Assembly: GCF_030063145.1 (NCBI RefSeq)
Contig: NZ_JASISM010000002.1
Coordinates: 1 to 64,000, forward strand
Origin: Cryobacterium sp. PH31-L1
GTDB taxonomy: Bacteria; Actinomycetota; Actinomycetes; Actinomycetales; Microbacteriaceae
Direction: 5' to 3'
Length of the DNA stretch: 64,000 nucleotides
This document shows, piece by piece, positions 44,402 through 53,893 of the stretch. The notes under the pieces are model-generated. The model was not told where the DNA came from. It did no database searches and saw nothing but the letters and a program-made list of their open reading frames with translations. Position 1 is the first letter of the stretch, and the number at the start of each line of letters is the position of its first letter. A program made the position numbers and the translations under genes.

Positions 44402-45244
44402 ATGCTCTCGCGCCTGGTTCAGATCTCTCGTCCCGTGCTGTGGGTGAACACCATCGGCACCACCGTCATCGGCATGTGGCTTCTCGGTGACCTGTGGCGC
44501 TGGGACATGTTGCCGCTGCTGCTCTGGGTGACCTTGCCGTTCAACCTGCTGATCTACGGCGTCAATGACATTTTCGACCAGGAAACGGATTCCCAGAACG
44601 CCCGCAAGGGCGGGCTGGAAGGCGCTCGCATTCTCGGCTCCGAGACCCGCACCATCGTGCTCGGCGTCGTGCTGACCAACGTCCCCTTCCTGATCTATTT
44701 TCTGGTAACCCTGCCGCCCGCCGCGTTGGCGTGGATCGTCGCCTACGCGGTCATCTTCGTCTTTTATTCGATGCCTCCGTTGCGTTTCAAAGCTCGGCGG
44801 TACCTGGATTCGCTCAGCAACGCCGCCTACGCCTTCCCGCTAGTGTTCGTGCCGCTTGCCGTGGGCGAGCATCCGCTCTGGCCCGCGGCGATCGGGCTGA
44901 TGGCGTGGAGCGTTGCCAAACATACCTACGACGCCGTGCAGGATATCGACGAGGACCGCGCCGCTCGCATCCGCACTACCGCGGTGCACCTCGGCGTGCG
45001 CGGTGCAACGGTGTGGAGCGCGATCTGGTGGGCCGCGTCCACCGTGGGCTTCGCACTCATCAGCTGGCCGGTGGCGCTCGTGAACGCGCTCATCGCCGGG
45101 TGGCTGGTCGTCTCGCTGGCGCATGACCCCACGCCCGCCCGGGCGCGCGGCCTCTATCGGTATTCGATCGTTTTTCCCTACGTTGCCGGTTCCGTCGCCG
45201 GAGCCCAGGTCGTGGCCGCCATTCTGTTAGGAACCTACCCATGA
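44402..45244 (+). CDS. UbiA-type prenyltransferase (carotenoid/lycopene elongase-like)
   Basis: 280 aa, about eight membrane helices. Both Asp-rich prenyl-diphosphate/Mg motifs are present: NDIFDQETD (55-63) and [13 protein letters not shown] (about 176-188). The closest recognisable relatives are lycopene elongase-type enzymes, which add C5 units in C50 carotenoid synthesis, but the sequence also fits other UbiA enzymes. TAGAGT (44390-44395) six bases before the ATG suggests a leaderless message. It overlaps the CrtI-like gene by 4 bases, so both act in one pathway. Confidence 0.82.
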   Translation: MLSRLVQISRPVLWVNTIGTTVIGMWLLGDLWRWDMLPLLLWVTLPFNLLIYGVNDIFDQETDSQNARKGGLEGARILGSETRTIVLGVVLTNVPFLIYFLVTLPPAALAWIVAYAVIFVFYSMPPLRFKARRYLDSLSNAAYAFPLVFVPLAVGEHPLWPAAIGLMAWSVAKHTYDAVQDIDEDRAARIRTTAVHLGVRGATVWSAIWWAASTVGFALISWPVALVNALIAGWLVVSLAHDPTPARARGLYRYSIVFPYVAGSVAGAQVVAAILLGTYP

Positions 45245-46689
45245 AGCGCACCCCAGCAACTTCCCGGCGCATCGTGGTGCTCGGGGCCGGCATCGGCGGT
45301 CTGACGGCCGCCGCGCTGCTCGCCCGCGCCGGGCATTCCGTGACCGTGCTCGAGGGATCGGACTGGATCGGAGGCAAGAGCCGGCGAATCGACGTCGACG
45401 GCCAGCGCGTGGACACGGGGCCGGCGCTGGTCACGTTTCCCCGGGTCTGGGAGGAATTGCTCGCCCGTTACGATGCGCTGGGAGCGCGCCGGTCGGTTGC
45501 GCCTGATGGCGCAACGGTCGCGGCGCTATCCCTGCAGCGACTGCCCGAGGTCGGGCGGTATTTCTACGCGGGTGACAGCGTCACTCTGCCGGTGCCGCGC
45601 GGGCATCCCTGGCACGCGGCCTGGAGCCGGTTCGAACGCGAGCACGGCGGGCTGGGACCAGAAGTGACGAGCATGCTCACCGCCGACCCCGCCAGCCCGG
45701 CGTCGCTCCCGGCCATCGGCCGGGTTTTTCGTCTGTACGGCAGACGACTGACCACTCGAGGTTTTCTCGACGGTCTGACCTGGATGCCCGACGGCCTGCG
45801 CGAGGTCATCGCCATCCACACCCTCAATGCGGGCGTCTCGCCGCAACAGACCCTCGCGCTGTATGCGAGCATGCCGGCCATCATGGCCACGGACGGTGTC
45901 TGGGTTCCCGAGGGTGGGGTCAATGAGTTGCCATTGGCACTGCACCGGCTCGCCCTCCACGCGGGTGCCCGGGTGCGCACGGGCGAGCCCGTCACCGCCG
46001 TGCAGAAGGGGCTCGTGACGACCGCGTCAGCGACCTATCCGGCCGACATCGTGGTCAGCGGGCTCGACCCGGTGGTGCTCGACGCGCTGCTCGGCCGGCT
46101 GGCCGCGAAGTCACGGGCGCTGTCCTGCTCCGGAGTGGCCATCTATGCGGCCCTCGAGACGCCCTTGCCCGAGGGTACGGCCACTCACTCGGTAGTGCTG
46201 CCCGACGACCCGGCCGCACTGCACCAGAGTCTGGATGCCGGTGTCGCCCCGAAGCAGACCATGGCCTTCCTGAACTATTACCGGCCCAACGAGATCTATC
46301 CCAACGACCGTGCGACGGTGGCGGTGCTCCTCACGGCCCCCGCGGATGGACGACACTACGACCTCGCCACCCCCTGGGTGGCAGGGGAGATCGCCCGGGT
46401 CAGCGCCGCAGTCGGATTGGACCGGCCCATCTCCGAGCTGTTCCGCGACCACGTCGTGCTCGATCCGAGCTACTTCGAAGTCTGGGGTTCCGCGGGAGGG
46501 GCGCTGTATGGCGCGACCAATCCGCTCTGGCAGAGCGGCCCATTCCACCGCCCGGGGTACAACAGCCGGGTGCGCCCCTGGCTGTGGCGCGTCGGAGCGT
46601 CGGTACACCCCGGTGGCGGTATCCCCGCCGTACTGGGCGGCGCGATGACCGCGATGCACAAGCTGATCGGACGCCTGGACGGACGCTGA
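45241..46689 (+). CDS. CrtI/phytoene-desaturase-like FAD oxidoreductase
   Basis: 482 aa. Dinucleotide-binding motif VVLGAGIGGLTAAALLARAGH (13-33), VLEGSDWIGGKSRRIDVDGQRVDTGPAL and a C-terminal FAD-contact segment VGASVHPGGGIPAVLGGAMTAMHKL (about 448-472), the layout of carotenoid desaturases and cyclo-isomerases. Coupled to a UbiA prenyltransferase gene. No crtE, crtB or lycopene cyclase gene is in the window, so these two would modify a carotenoid or other polyprenyl made elsewhere. Exact reaction unknown. Confidence 0.85.
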   Translation: MKRTPATSRRIVVLGAGIGGLTAAALLARAGHSVTVLEGSDWIGGKSRRIDVDGQRVDTGPALVTFPRVWEELLARYDALGARRSVAPDGATVAALSLQRLPEVGRYFYAGDSVTLPVPRGHPWHAAWSRFEREHGGLGPEVTSMLTADPASPASLPAIGRVFRLYGRRLTTRGFLDGLTWMPDGLREVIAIHTLNAGVSPQQTLALYASMPAIMATDGVWVPEGGVNELPLALHRLALHAGARVRTGEPVTAVQKGLVTTASATYPADIVVSGLDPVVLDALLGRLAAKSRALSCSGVAIYAALETPLPEGTATHSVVLPDDPAALHQSLDAGVAPKQTMAFLNYYRPNEIYPNDRATVAVLLTAPADGRHYDLATPWVAGEIARVSAAVGLDRPISELFRDHVVLDPSYFEVWGSAGGALYGATNPLWQSGPFHRPGYNSRVRPWLWRVGASVHPGGGIPAVLGGAMTAMHKLIGRLDGR

Positions 46690-46777
46690 CGCATCGTCGT
46701 CGAAATTCGGGCACCGCGATTGTGTGCCAAGCTGGCAGCGCGATGTGGATCGCACTTCGGTGTGAACCCGTCTCGGC

Positions 46778-46806
46778 TTTACAGTGGCCGGTCCGTGACC
46801 TAGACT
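46778..46806 (+). promoter_or_regulatory. sigma-A-like promoter for tRNA-Trp/secE/nusG
   Basis: TTTACA (46778-46783), 17-base spacer, TAGACT (46801-46806). The transcript would start near 46813, about 90 bases before the tRNA. A second TTTACA at 46858 with TATGGT downstream has a 21-base spacer and is less convincing. Confidence 0.55.
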
Positions 46807-46904
46807 GGTTCAAGGTAGTTGAATTCTGCCATGCTTTTTTGCGCCTTTTTCTAAGTGTTTACACCTAGTCGAGACTGTGATCGGTATGGTGGCTTCGCTT
46901 CCAT

Positions 46905-46977
46905 AGGGTGGTGGCTCAATTGGTAGAGCAGCGGTCTCCAAAACCGCAGGTTGCAGGTTCGAGTCCTGTCCGCCCTG
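46905..46977 (+). tRNA. tRNA-Trp (anticodon CCA)
   Basis: Full cloverleaf: acceptor strands AGGGTGG / CCGCCCT, D arm around GGCTCAATTGGTAGAGC, anticodon arm with CTCCAAA loop (anticodon CCA at 46938-46940), T arm GCAGG-TTCGAGT-CCTGT wobble-paired region, discriminator G. The position directly before secE is conserved in actinobacteria. Confidence 0.95.
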
Positions 46978-47017
46978 CACATCGGTAGAAATCTGCCGAC
47001 CATGAGAGGTGTAACAG

Positions 47018-47290
47018 GTGGCCCGAAAAGTTGTCGACGAACCTAGTGAGGAAGTCGTCGCGAACGCACGAATTGCCCGCGAGTCCAATCGCGGTCCTTT
47101 CGCTCGGTTGTCCCTGTTCATCAAGCAGGTTTTCGCGGAACTTCGCAAGGTCGTCACGCCGACTCGTAAAGAGCTGCTGAGCTACACCGGCGTCGTGCTG
47201 GTCTTCGTGGTCATCATGATGGGCATCGTCACGGCCATGGACTGGGTCTTCGGCCTCGTCGTTCTCTATGTGTTCGGAACACCGGGCTAA
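47018..47290 (+). CDS. secE: preprotein translocase subunit SecE
   Basis: 90 aa with one C-terminal membrane helix (YTGVVLVFVVIMMGIVTAMDWVFG). The conserved SecE segment FIKQVFAELRKVVTPTRKELL sits just before it, on the cytoplasmic amphipathic helix that clamps SecY. Single-helix form typical of most bacteria. GTG start, 41 bases after the tRNA. Confidence 0.95.
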   Translation: MARKVVDEPSEEVVANARIARESNRGPFARLSLFIKQVFAELRKVVTPTRKELLSYTGVVLVFVVIMMGIVTAMDWVFGLVVLYVFGTPG

Positions 47291-47405
47291 ATCGCAGCGA
47301 AGGCATCCGCTCCGGCGGAACGCCTGTACTACCGGCACCTTTATCACCGGCACGCAACGTGCCCAGACAACTTGCACACGTACAAAAATTAGGGATTGAG
47401 ATTTA

Positions 47406-48383
47406 GTGACTGAGACGAAGCACGACGATGTCGACTGGGCCACTGCCGCCGAGCAGTCCTCCGAGGAAGACGAGGCGCAGGAAGGCAACACCCTCGCCGC
47501 GGACGAGACGTCCGTAGAGGCCGCCGAACAGGTCGCCCTGCACGTCATCGACGAGAACGGCGACGTTGAGGTCAACCTCGACGCCGCACTCGACGCCCTC
47601 GCCGAGTCCTCCGATCCCGAAGCCGACGCGATCGTCGACGACGCCCTTGACATCGACTCGGCCGAAGAAGCCGACGCGTCCGTCGAAGCCGTCGAAGACG
47701 AAGACGAGCTGGTCACCGCCGAATCTGCAGCCGAAGCGGATGCCGACGCATCCGTCGACGACGCCGAGGTCGACCCCTACGAAGCCTTCCGCAAGGAACT
47801 GCGCTTTCTGCCGGGCAAGTGGTACGTCATTCACTCCTACGCCGGTTTCGAGCGTCGTGTGAAGTCGAACATTGAGAACCGCAAGCAGTCGATGGCGATG
47901 GAAGATTTCATCTACCAGTGCGAAGTTCCCATGGAAGATGTCGTCGAGATCAAGAACGGCCAGCGCAAGATGGTCACCCGCGTTCGCATCCCCGGCTACG
48001 TGCTCGTGCGCATGGACCTCGACGAAGACAGCTGGTCGGTTGTTCGCCACACGCCCGGCGTGACCGGCTTCGTCGGCAACGCCCACAACCCGACACCGCT
48101 GCGTTTCGAAGAAGCTTTCGGCATGCTAAAGGGACTCGTCGAGATCGTCGAAGCCCCGACCAAGACTGGCGGCGCCCCCGGAAAGTCGGCGCAGCGCGTC
48201 ATCGCTGCCGAGGTCGACTACGAGATCGGCGAGACCATCACGATCAAGGAAGGTTCGTTCGCGGGCCTGCCCGGTTCGATCAGCGAAATCAAGCCGGAGA
48301 GCGGCAAGCTCATCGTGCTCGTCTCGCTCTTCGAGCGTGAGACTCCGGTTGAGCTCAGCTTCGACCAGGTCACCAAGCTCTAA
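47406..48383 (+). CDS. nusG: transcription termination/antitermination factor NusG with long acidic N-terminus
   Basis: 325 aa, much longer than the 180-aa E. coli protein. Residues about 1-125 are an acidic Asp/Glu/Ala-rich extension. The NGN domain begins near [22 protein letters not shown] and continues through [17 protein letters not shown] and TGFVGN. The C-terminal KOW domain is [27 protein letters not shown] ... [21 protein letters not shown]. Actinobacterial NusG often has such an extension. GTG 47406 with AGGGA about 10 bases upstream. Binds RNA polymerase and Rho or S10. Confidence 0.95.
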   Translation: MTETKHDDVDWATAAEQSSEEDEAQEGNTLAADETSVEAAEQVALHVIDENGDVEVNLDAALDALAESSDPEADAIVDDALDIDSAEEADASVEAVEDEDELVTAESAAEADADASVDDAEVDPYEAFRKELRFLPGKWYVIHSYAGFERRVKSNIENRKQSMAMEDFIYQCEVPMEDVVEIKNGQRKMVTRVRIPGYVLVRMDLDEDSWSVVRHTPGVTGFVGNAHNPTPLRFEEAFGMLKGLVEIVEAPTKTGGAPGKSAQRVIAAEVDYEIGETITIKEGSFAGLPGSISEIKPESGKLIVLVSLFERETPVELSFDQVTKL

Positions 48384-48518
48384 CCAGCACTTCTTACCGG
48401 CAGAACGGATGCCCCGCGAGGGTCATCCACGCTGGTTCCCCAATACCACCGGGGCCCGTCCGGGCCACCGGGAGAGCGGCCCCCGGGCTGCTCGCACATC
48501 AATACGAAGGACAACACA

Positions 48519-48950
48519 ATGGCACCGAAGAAGAAGGTTACAGGTCTGATCAAACTTCAGATCAAGGCCGGCGCAGCCAACCCCGCACCGCCCATCGGGC
48601 CGGCACTGGGTCAGCACGGCGTTAACATCATGGAATTCTGCAAGGCCTACAACGCAGCGACCGAAGCCCAGCGTGGCAACGTCATCCCCGTTGAGATCAC
48701 CGTCTACGACGACCGTTCGTTCACGTTCATCCTGAAGACCCCGCCCGCAGCGGAGCTCATCAAGAAGGCCGCCGGCGTCGCCAAGGGCAGCGGAACCCCG
48801 CACACTGTCAAGGTCGCCAACCTCACCCAGGCCCAGGTGCGCGAGATCGCCGAAGCAAAGATGGTTGACCTCAACGCCAACGACATCGACGCCGCCGCGA
48901 AGATCATCGCCGGAACCGCCCGCTCCATGGGCATCACGGTCAGCGCCTAG
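48519..48950 (+). CDS. rplK: 50S ribosomal protein L11
   Basis: 143 aa, normal length. [65 protein letters not shown] and [10 protein letters not shown] are L11 signatures. The 135-base leader (48384-48518) is rich in GC hairpins and could carry the L1 autoregulatory site, though I cannot identify it. Confidence 0.98.
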   Translation: MAPKKKVTGLIKLQIKAGAANPAPPIGPALGQHGVNIMEFCKAYNAATEAQRGNVIPVEITVYDDRSFTFILKTPPAAELIKKAAGVAKGSGTPHTVKVANLTQAQVREIAEAKMVDLNANDIDAAAKIIAGTARSMGITVSA

Positions 48951-49072
48951 CACCAACAACTGCGCAAACACCCCTCGCTTCGGCGCCACTGGCGCCGGAA
49001 GCACCCTCAGCATTTAGTGGAAGAGCCTGCCAGGTTCGCACCACACTCTGAAGTACATACAGGAGATTCAAC

Positions 49073-49762
49073 ATGGCAACCAAGTCAAAGGCGTACCGCG
49101 CCTCCGCCGCCAAAATCGGCGAAGACAACGTCTTCACCCCGGCCGAGGCCGTAGCCCTCGCCAAGGAAACCGGCTCCGCGAAGTTCAACTCCACGGTTGA
49201 GGTCGCCCTCCGCCTCGGAGTCGACCCCCGCAAGGCCGACCAGATGGTTCGTGGAACCGTCATCCTCCCGCACGGCACCGGCCGCACCGCCCGCGTTATC
49301 GTCTTCGCAACCGGCCCTGCCGCCGAAGCCGCTATCGCAGCCGGCGCCGACGAGGTCGGTGGCGACGAGCTCATCGAGAAGGTAGCCGCTGGTTACACCT
49401 CGTTCGACTCCGCCGTCTCGACCCCCGAGCTCATGGGTAAGGTCGGTCGTCTCGGAAAGGTGCTCGGTCCGCGTGGCCTCATGCCCAACCCGAAGACCGG
49501 AACCGTGACGCCCGACGTCGCCAAGGCCGTGTCCGACATCAAGGGCGGAAAGATCGAATTCCGCGTTGACAAGCACTCCAACGTGCACTTCGTCGTCGGA
49601 AAGGCCTCCTTCTCGGCCGACCAGCTGAACGAGAACATTTCGGCTGCGCTCGAGGAGATCAACCGCCTCAAGCCGAGCTCGTCTAAGGGCCGCTACATCA
49701 CCAAGGGCGTCGTCTCGACCACCTTCGGTCCTGGCATCCAGCTCGACGTCAACAGCATCTAA
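49073..49762 (+). CDS. rplA: 50S ribosomal protein L1
   Basis: 229 aa, normal length. L1 signatures: [73 protein letters not shown]. Start ATG 49073 with AGGAG 11 bases upstream. Binds 23S rRNA and, in many bacteria, represses its own operon. Followed by a canonical terminator. Confidence 0.98.
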   Translation: MATKSKAYRASAAKIGEDNVFTPAEAVALAKETGSAKFNSTVEVALRLGVDPRKADQMVRGTVILPHGTGRTARVIVFATGPAAEAAIAAGADEVGGDELIEKVAAGYTSFDSAVSTPELMGKVGRLGKVLGPRGLMPNPKTGTVTPDVAKAVSDIKGGKIEFRVDKHSNVHFVVGKASFSADQLNENISAALEEINRLKPSSSKGRYITKGVVSTTFGPGIQLDVNSI

Positions 49763-49779
49763 GAACTAGTTCTCACCAA

Positions 49780-49814
49780 GCAGGGCCCGTCCTCGGACGG
49801 GCCCTGCTTTTTTT
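49780..49814 (+). terminator. intrinsic terminator of rplKA
   Basis: 13-bp perfect arms GCAGGGCCCGTCC (49780-49792) and GGACGGGCCCTGC (49795-49807), followed by seven T residues (49808-49814). Confidence 0.95.
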
Positions 49815-49844
49815 GAGCGGATGCCCCAGGTTGCGCAGCCAGGC

Positions 49845-51347
49845 CTAGTGGTCGGGGTGCGCCCGCAGGAGCGCCGCGACTTCGATGGCATCACCCTCCG
49901 GTGCCCGCGACTTGCGGTCGGGCCGCGCCACCAGCAGGTAGATGAGCCCGCTCCCCGCGACCACGAACAGGCCGATCAACACGATGTAGTCGCTGAAGAA
50001 CTCACCGCTCGAGCCCGGAACCGCCAGCAGCACCATGGCAAAAATGCCGTAGGCCAGGGCGAGCGCGTTGACCACGAAACCGGCCCGGCCCAGGCTGAAC
50101 GGTCCGGCCGGCTTCCAGCCTTTGATGCGCTGGCGTAGGGCGGCCAGCACCACGGACTGGAATGCCACGTAGATGCCGATGACGGCGAACGAGGTTATTT
50201 GGGTCAGGACCTGGTCGCTGCCGACGTAGATGATCAGGCACAGCACCACGGGAATCGAACACGCCACGATGAGCGCGTTGGTCGGCACCGCGGTGCGCGG
50301 CGACACCTTGGCGAGCCACTTGTGGCCCGGAACCATGCCGTCGCGGGCGAATGAGAACAGCAGACGGCTGGCCGCGGCCTGCAGGCTCAAGACGCACGAC
50401 AGAAAAGCGGTCAGAGCTACCACCAGAAAGATCTTGGCCCCGATCGGGCCCAGCGCGGCGTCCAGTATGGCCGGGATCGGGTCTTTGTCGACGCCGTCAA
50501 CGATCTCCTGCAGGTTCGGTGCGGCCATGACGTACCCGCCGAAGGAGAGCAGGGCTGAAATGCCACCGACGAAGATCGTCAGAATCATGGCGCGCGGGAT
50601 GCCGCGGGCCGGGTTCTCGACCTCTTCGGCCACGTCACCGCAGGCCTCAAACCCGTAGAACAGGAACAATCCGGTCAGTGCCGCCCCCAGAAAGGCCGTG
50701 GCGTAGCTGCCGTTGCCCTGCACGCCCATCGAGTCGAAGAACACGCTGAACTCCTGGTGCCGCTGAAAGATCAGCAGGTAGAGCCCCACAGCGACGACAC
50801 CGATGAGTTCGGCTGCGAGCCCGATCCGGGCCACGCGAGCGAGCGTCTTCGTGCCCGAGAAGTTCAGCCCGAATGCCACGACCAGGAACAGGATCGACAA
50901 TCCCAGCGTGACTTCCTTCGTCGCCGGGGCGTTGATCAGGCTGGCCAGGAATCCCGTCCCGAATTCAGCGACGGCCGTGATCGTGACGAGCATCGCCCAG
51001 ATATAAACCCAGGCCGCCATCCAGGCGTAGCGTTTACCCCACAAGCGCCTCGTCCACGGGTAGATCCCGCCTGCGATCGGGTACTGAGAGACGACCTCGC
51101 CGAACACGAGTGCCACGAGCAACTGCCCGGTGCCCACGATGAACAGCCAGAACAACGATGGCGGCCCGCCCGTGCTCATGGCCAGGGCAAATAAGGAATA
51201 CACCCCGACCAGGGGCGAAAGATAAGTGAAGCCAAGAGCGAAATTCGCCCACAAGGACATGGAGCGGTGGAACGAATCGTCGTAGCCGAGCACCTTCAGG
51301 TGGTCGCCGTCGCCGATGCCCTTCTTGGAGGAAGCCTCTACGGACAT
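49845..51347 (-). CDS. APC superfamily amino acid/polyamine permease
   Basis: 500 aa, twelve membrane helices. Motifs: SLWANFALGFTYLSPLVGVYSLFALAMSTGGPP, GEVVSQYPIAGGIYPWTRRLWGKRYAW, FLFYGFEACGDVAEEVENPARGIPRAMI and SRLLFSFARDGMVPG, characteristic of the amino-acid-choline transporter/GABA permease group. Proton-coupled import at the cytoplasmic membrane. The adjacent succinate-semialdehyde dehydrogenase gene on the same strand points to GABA, putrescine or a related amine as substrate. Confidence 0.88.
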   Translation of the reverse strand: MSVEASSKKGIGDGDHLKVLGYDDSFHRSMSLWANFALGFTYLSPLVGVYSLFALAMSTGGPPSLFWLFIVGTGQLLVALVFGEVVSQYPIAGGIYPWTRRLWGKRYAWMAAWVYIWAMLVTITAVAEFGTGFLASLINAPATKEVTLGLSILFLVVAFGLNFSGTKTLARVARIGLAAELIGVVAVGLYLLIFQRHQEFSVFFDSMGVQGNGSYATAFLGAALTGLFLFYGFEACGDVAEEVENPARGIPRAMILTIFVGGISALLSFGGYVMAAPNLQEIVDGVDKDPIPAILDAALGPIGAKIFLVVALTAFLSCVLSLQAAASRLLFSFARDGMVPGHKWLAKVSPRTAVPTNALIVACSIPVVLCLIIYVGSDQVLTQITSFAVIGIYVAFQSVVLAALRQRIKGWKPAGPFSLGRAGFVVNALALAYGIFAMVLLAVPGSSGEFFSDYIVLIGLFVVAGSGLIYLLVARPDRKSRAPEGDAIEVAALLRAHPDH

Positions 51348-51704
51348 AGTGCCCTTTCAATCCAGCCGAAACGCCCTGGGGGCGCGTACACCTCTATGTG
51401 TGAGGCCAAAGCTAGCGGATGCTTGCTCGTAAAGCTATAGAACCGGATGATTGTTTTTCGACATGGCTGCCGGGTGGTCTGGTGCGTCGCGCTGGCAGCA
51501 GGTCATTCGCTCCTCAGCTCAAGGAATGAGACTTTTCCGGCGGAATCCGCGAAAAGCGTGCGGTTCCCGCCGGAAAAGCCTGATACCTCGTCACCCCGCA
51601 AGCGACCCGCCGCGACCGCTGATGTTTCGGTACGTCTGCCGCGGTAACGGGCCTAGCGGCAACCGAAACCGCGCGCGGGCATCCACTCAGGGCGCAGTGG
51701 CGGG
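51348..51704. other. gap upstream of the permease gene
   Basis: 357 bases without a gene. It holds the permease promoter region, one copy of the GCGGATGC word (about 51416) and a long palindrome (51531-51579, listed separately). A frame at 51451-51903 is antisense to the dehydrogenase and not a gene. Confidence 0.6.
51531..51579. repeat. REP-like palindrome B with CGAAAAGC loop
   Basis: Arms 51531-51548 (ACTTTTCCGGCGGAATCC) and 51562-51579 (GGTTCCCGCCGGAAAAGC), nearly complementary, around a loop GCGAAAAGCGTGC. Shares loop CGAAAAGC-R-TGC and the stem core TTCCGG/CCGGAA with palindrome A at 34196. Confidence 0.6.
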
Positions 51705-53069
51705 TCAGCCGATGCGGATCATCTTCTTGTTGACGAATTCGTCGGCGCCGAAACGGCCCAGTTCGCGGCCAGAGCCGCTCCTCTTCACACCACCGAAGGG
51801 CAACTCGGCACCGTCGGCACCGACCAAATTGATGAAGACCATTCCGGCCTCAATGCCGTCGGCCACGCGCAGTGCCTGCTCCGGGTCGGTGGTGAAGACG
51901 TAGGAACCGAGGCCGAACGGGGTGTTGTTGGCCAGTGCGACTGCGGCGGCCTCATCGGGAACGCTGAAGATCTGCGCGACCGGGCCGAAGAACTCTTCGT
52001 GGAAGGCATCGGAGCCGGGCGATACGTCGGTGAGCACGGTTCCGGCGTAGAAGTTGCCCTCAGAGGTTCCGCCTGTGACCAAGGTGGCACCCTGAGCCAC
52101 AGCGCGCGCAACCTGCTCGGTGAGAGTTTCAGTGGCCTTTTTTGAGGAAAGTGGCCCGAGTCCGGTGCCGTCCTTGGTCGGGTCGCCCAGCTCGACCGCA
52201 TTGATTGCCGCCGTGAACTTATCGAGGAAGGGCTGGTATAGCTCCTCGATGACGATGAAGCGCTTGGCCGCGTTGCAGGCCTGGCCGTTGTTGTCGATGC
52301 GAGCCGCCACGGCGGCGCCGACGGTCTCATCAAGATCGTCGGTGGACAGTACGATGAACGGGTCTGAGCCGCCGAGCTCGAGCACGACCTTTTTCAAGTT
52401 GCGTCCGGCGATCTCCGCAATCGCAGCGCCTGCGCGCTCCGACCCGGTGAGTGAGACACCCTGCACGCGGTTGTCGCCGATGACCGTGGATATCTGATCA
52501 TGGGAAGCGTAGAGGTTGGTGTACGCCCCCGCCGGGAAACCGGCGTCGAGCATGATCTGCGCGATCGCGGCGGCCGATTCGGGGCACTGCTCGGCGTGCT
52601 TGAGCAGGATGGTGTTTCCGATGATCAGGTTTGGTCCGGCGAAACGGGCAACCTGGTAGTACGGAAAGTTCCACGGCATAATTCCGAGCAGCACGCCGAG
52701 CGAGCTGCGACGGATGAGCGCCGACCCCTCGCCGGCGAGCAGGTTGATGGCTTCGTCCTTCAGCAGGTCCACCGCGTTGTCGGCGTAGTAGGCGTAGATG
52801 TCGGCGCTGAAGTCGACCTCGCCGAGGGCCTGCTCCACGGGCTTTCCCATTTCGCGCACGATGATATCGGCAAGCTCCTGGCGGCGCTCGACGTGCAGTT
52901 CGGCCACGCGGCGCACGAGCGCTGCACGCTCTTCGACGCTGATGGAGCGCGACCAGGTGTGGGCTTCGTCAGCGGCGGTGATCGCGGCGTTGAGGTCGGC
53001 ATCCGAGATTGTGTCGTAGGTCTTGACTGTCTCCCCGGTGGCCGGGTTGATGACTGCGTAGCTGGTCAT
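51705..53069 (-). CDS. gabD: NAD(P)-dependent succinate-semialdehyde dehydrogenase
   Basis: 454 aa aldehyde dehydrogenase. Catalytic residues E231 (VVLELGGSDPF) and C265 (NNGQACNAAKRF), NAD-site motif LTGSERAG and N of GIMPWNFPYYQVAR. The GabD/Sad group is indicated by length and by INPATGETVKTY plus the SGSGRELGRFG C-terminus. It oxidises succinate semialdehyde to succinate, the last step of GABA and polyamine breakdown. Lies between the permease gene and the regulator operon, all on the same strand. Confidence 0.85.
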   Translation of the reverse strand: MTSYAVINPATGETVKTYDTISDADLNAAITAADEAHTWSRSISVEERAALVRRVAELHVERRQELADIIVREMGKPVEQALGEVDFSADIYAYYADNAVDLLKDEAINLLAGEGSALIRRSSLGVLLGIMPWNFPYYQVARFAGPNLIIGNTILLKHAEQCPESAAAIAQIMLDAGFPAGAYTNLYASHDQISTVIGDNRVQGVSLTGSERAGAAIAEIAGRNLKKVVLELGGSDPFIVLSTDDLDETVGAAVAARIDNNGQACNAAKRFIVIEELYQPFLDKFTAAINAVELGDPTKDGTGLGPLSSKKATETLTEQVARAVAQGATLVTGGTSEGNFYAGTVLTDVSPGSDAFHEEFFGPVAQIFSVPDEAAAVALANNTPFGLGSYVFTTDPEQALRVADGIEAGMVFINLVGADGAELPFGGVKRSGSGRELGRFGADEFVNKKMIRIG

Positions 53070-53152
53070 AGGCTTTATCCTTCACTGGTCGGGCACCTCG
53101 AAAACCGGCGCCGATGCAAACTCTGGTTTGTCAAAGATATAGCAACGGATGA

Positions 53153-53893
53153 TTAAAAACGAGGCGGCCGGTCCGGACCAACGAGAACTCGAAACGGCAG
53201 ACCGGAGCAGGCCACAGAGTCACCGGTCTGCGAGGCGAGCTGACCGACCTGTAGGGTCGGGTCCGTGGAGACCACTACCCGGTCCACAGCGGTGACGAGG
53301 GCGAGTGGCCGGTCGGCCGCGAGAAAGAGCGGGAGCACGATGCTCTCGAGATGGCGCACGGAGATATCCGCTCCGACCACGCCGAGCATTGGAGTGCCTT
53401 CGCCGATGCGCACCGGCATGGTCAGGGTGAAAATGTACTCGCAGGTGCAGAGACGATCCACGTAGGGCCCGGTGACGTGCGTCTGGTTGGTGGACTGCGG
53501 CACCTGGTACCACTCCAGCGTACGAAAATCGTGCACGTAGTCGGTGTAAGCGCGGGTAGCGAGGTCGAGACGGGTGGCCGCGCTGCTGCTGCCGAGCAGC
53601 GGGTTGCCGGCCTGCGGACCCAGCCACCAGGCAAAGTGGATGTCCCGGCCACGAACATAGCCGGGCGCGGCAATAAATCCGGCGCCGACGAAGAGCGGGC
53701 TGGCACCCGTCAGGGCCGGACGCACTAACGCCTCGACGCGGGCATCGAGCTCGGCGGGACGCACCGTTGTCTCGCCTTCGGATAGGACCTGCCGCCACCC
53801 GTCCAGCTGGGTGAAAGCACCAGCGAAGAACGCGCCCACAGCGGCGGCGCAATCGGAGATCGTCACGTCCGGCAACTTAGAAATCTCAGGCAT
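53153..53893 (-). CDS. soluble PDC/Cache-like sensor-domain protein
   Basis: 246 aa. The pattern FTQLDGWRQVLSEG, LFVGAGFIAAPGYVRGRDIHFAWWLG, LDLATRAYTDYVHDFRTLEWYQVP, GPYVDRLCTCEYIFTLTMPVRIGEGTPMLGVVGADISVRHLE resembles a PDC/Cache ligand-binding domain, usually the extracellular part of receptors. Here there is no signal peptide, membrane helix or output domain, so it should be cytoplasmic. It overlaps the GntR stop by 8 bases, suggesting a ligand-sensing partner for that regulator. Role inferred. Confidence 0.7.
   Translation of the reverse strand: MPEISKLPDVTISDCAAAVGAFFAGAFTQLDGWRQVLSEGETTVRPAELDARVEALVRPALTGASPLFVGAGFIAAPGYVRGRDIHFAWWLGPQAGNPLLGSSSAATRLDLATRAYTDYVHDFRTLEWYQVPQSTNQTHVTGPYVDRLCTCEYIFTLTMPVRIGEGTPMLGVVGADISVRHLESIVLPLFLAADRPLALVTAVDRVVVSTDPTLQVGQLASQTGDSVACSGLPFRVLVGPDRPPRF

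Noticed and set aside
48384..48518. L1 autoregulatory site in the rplK leader
   Set aside because: GC-rich hairpins are present, but I could not identify the conserved L1-binding motif.
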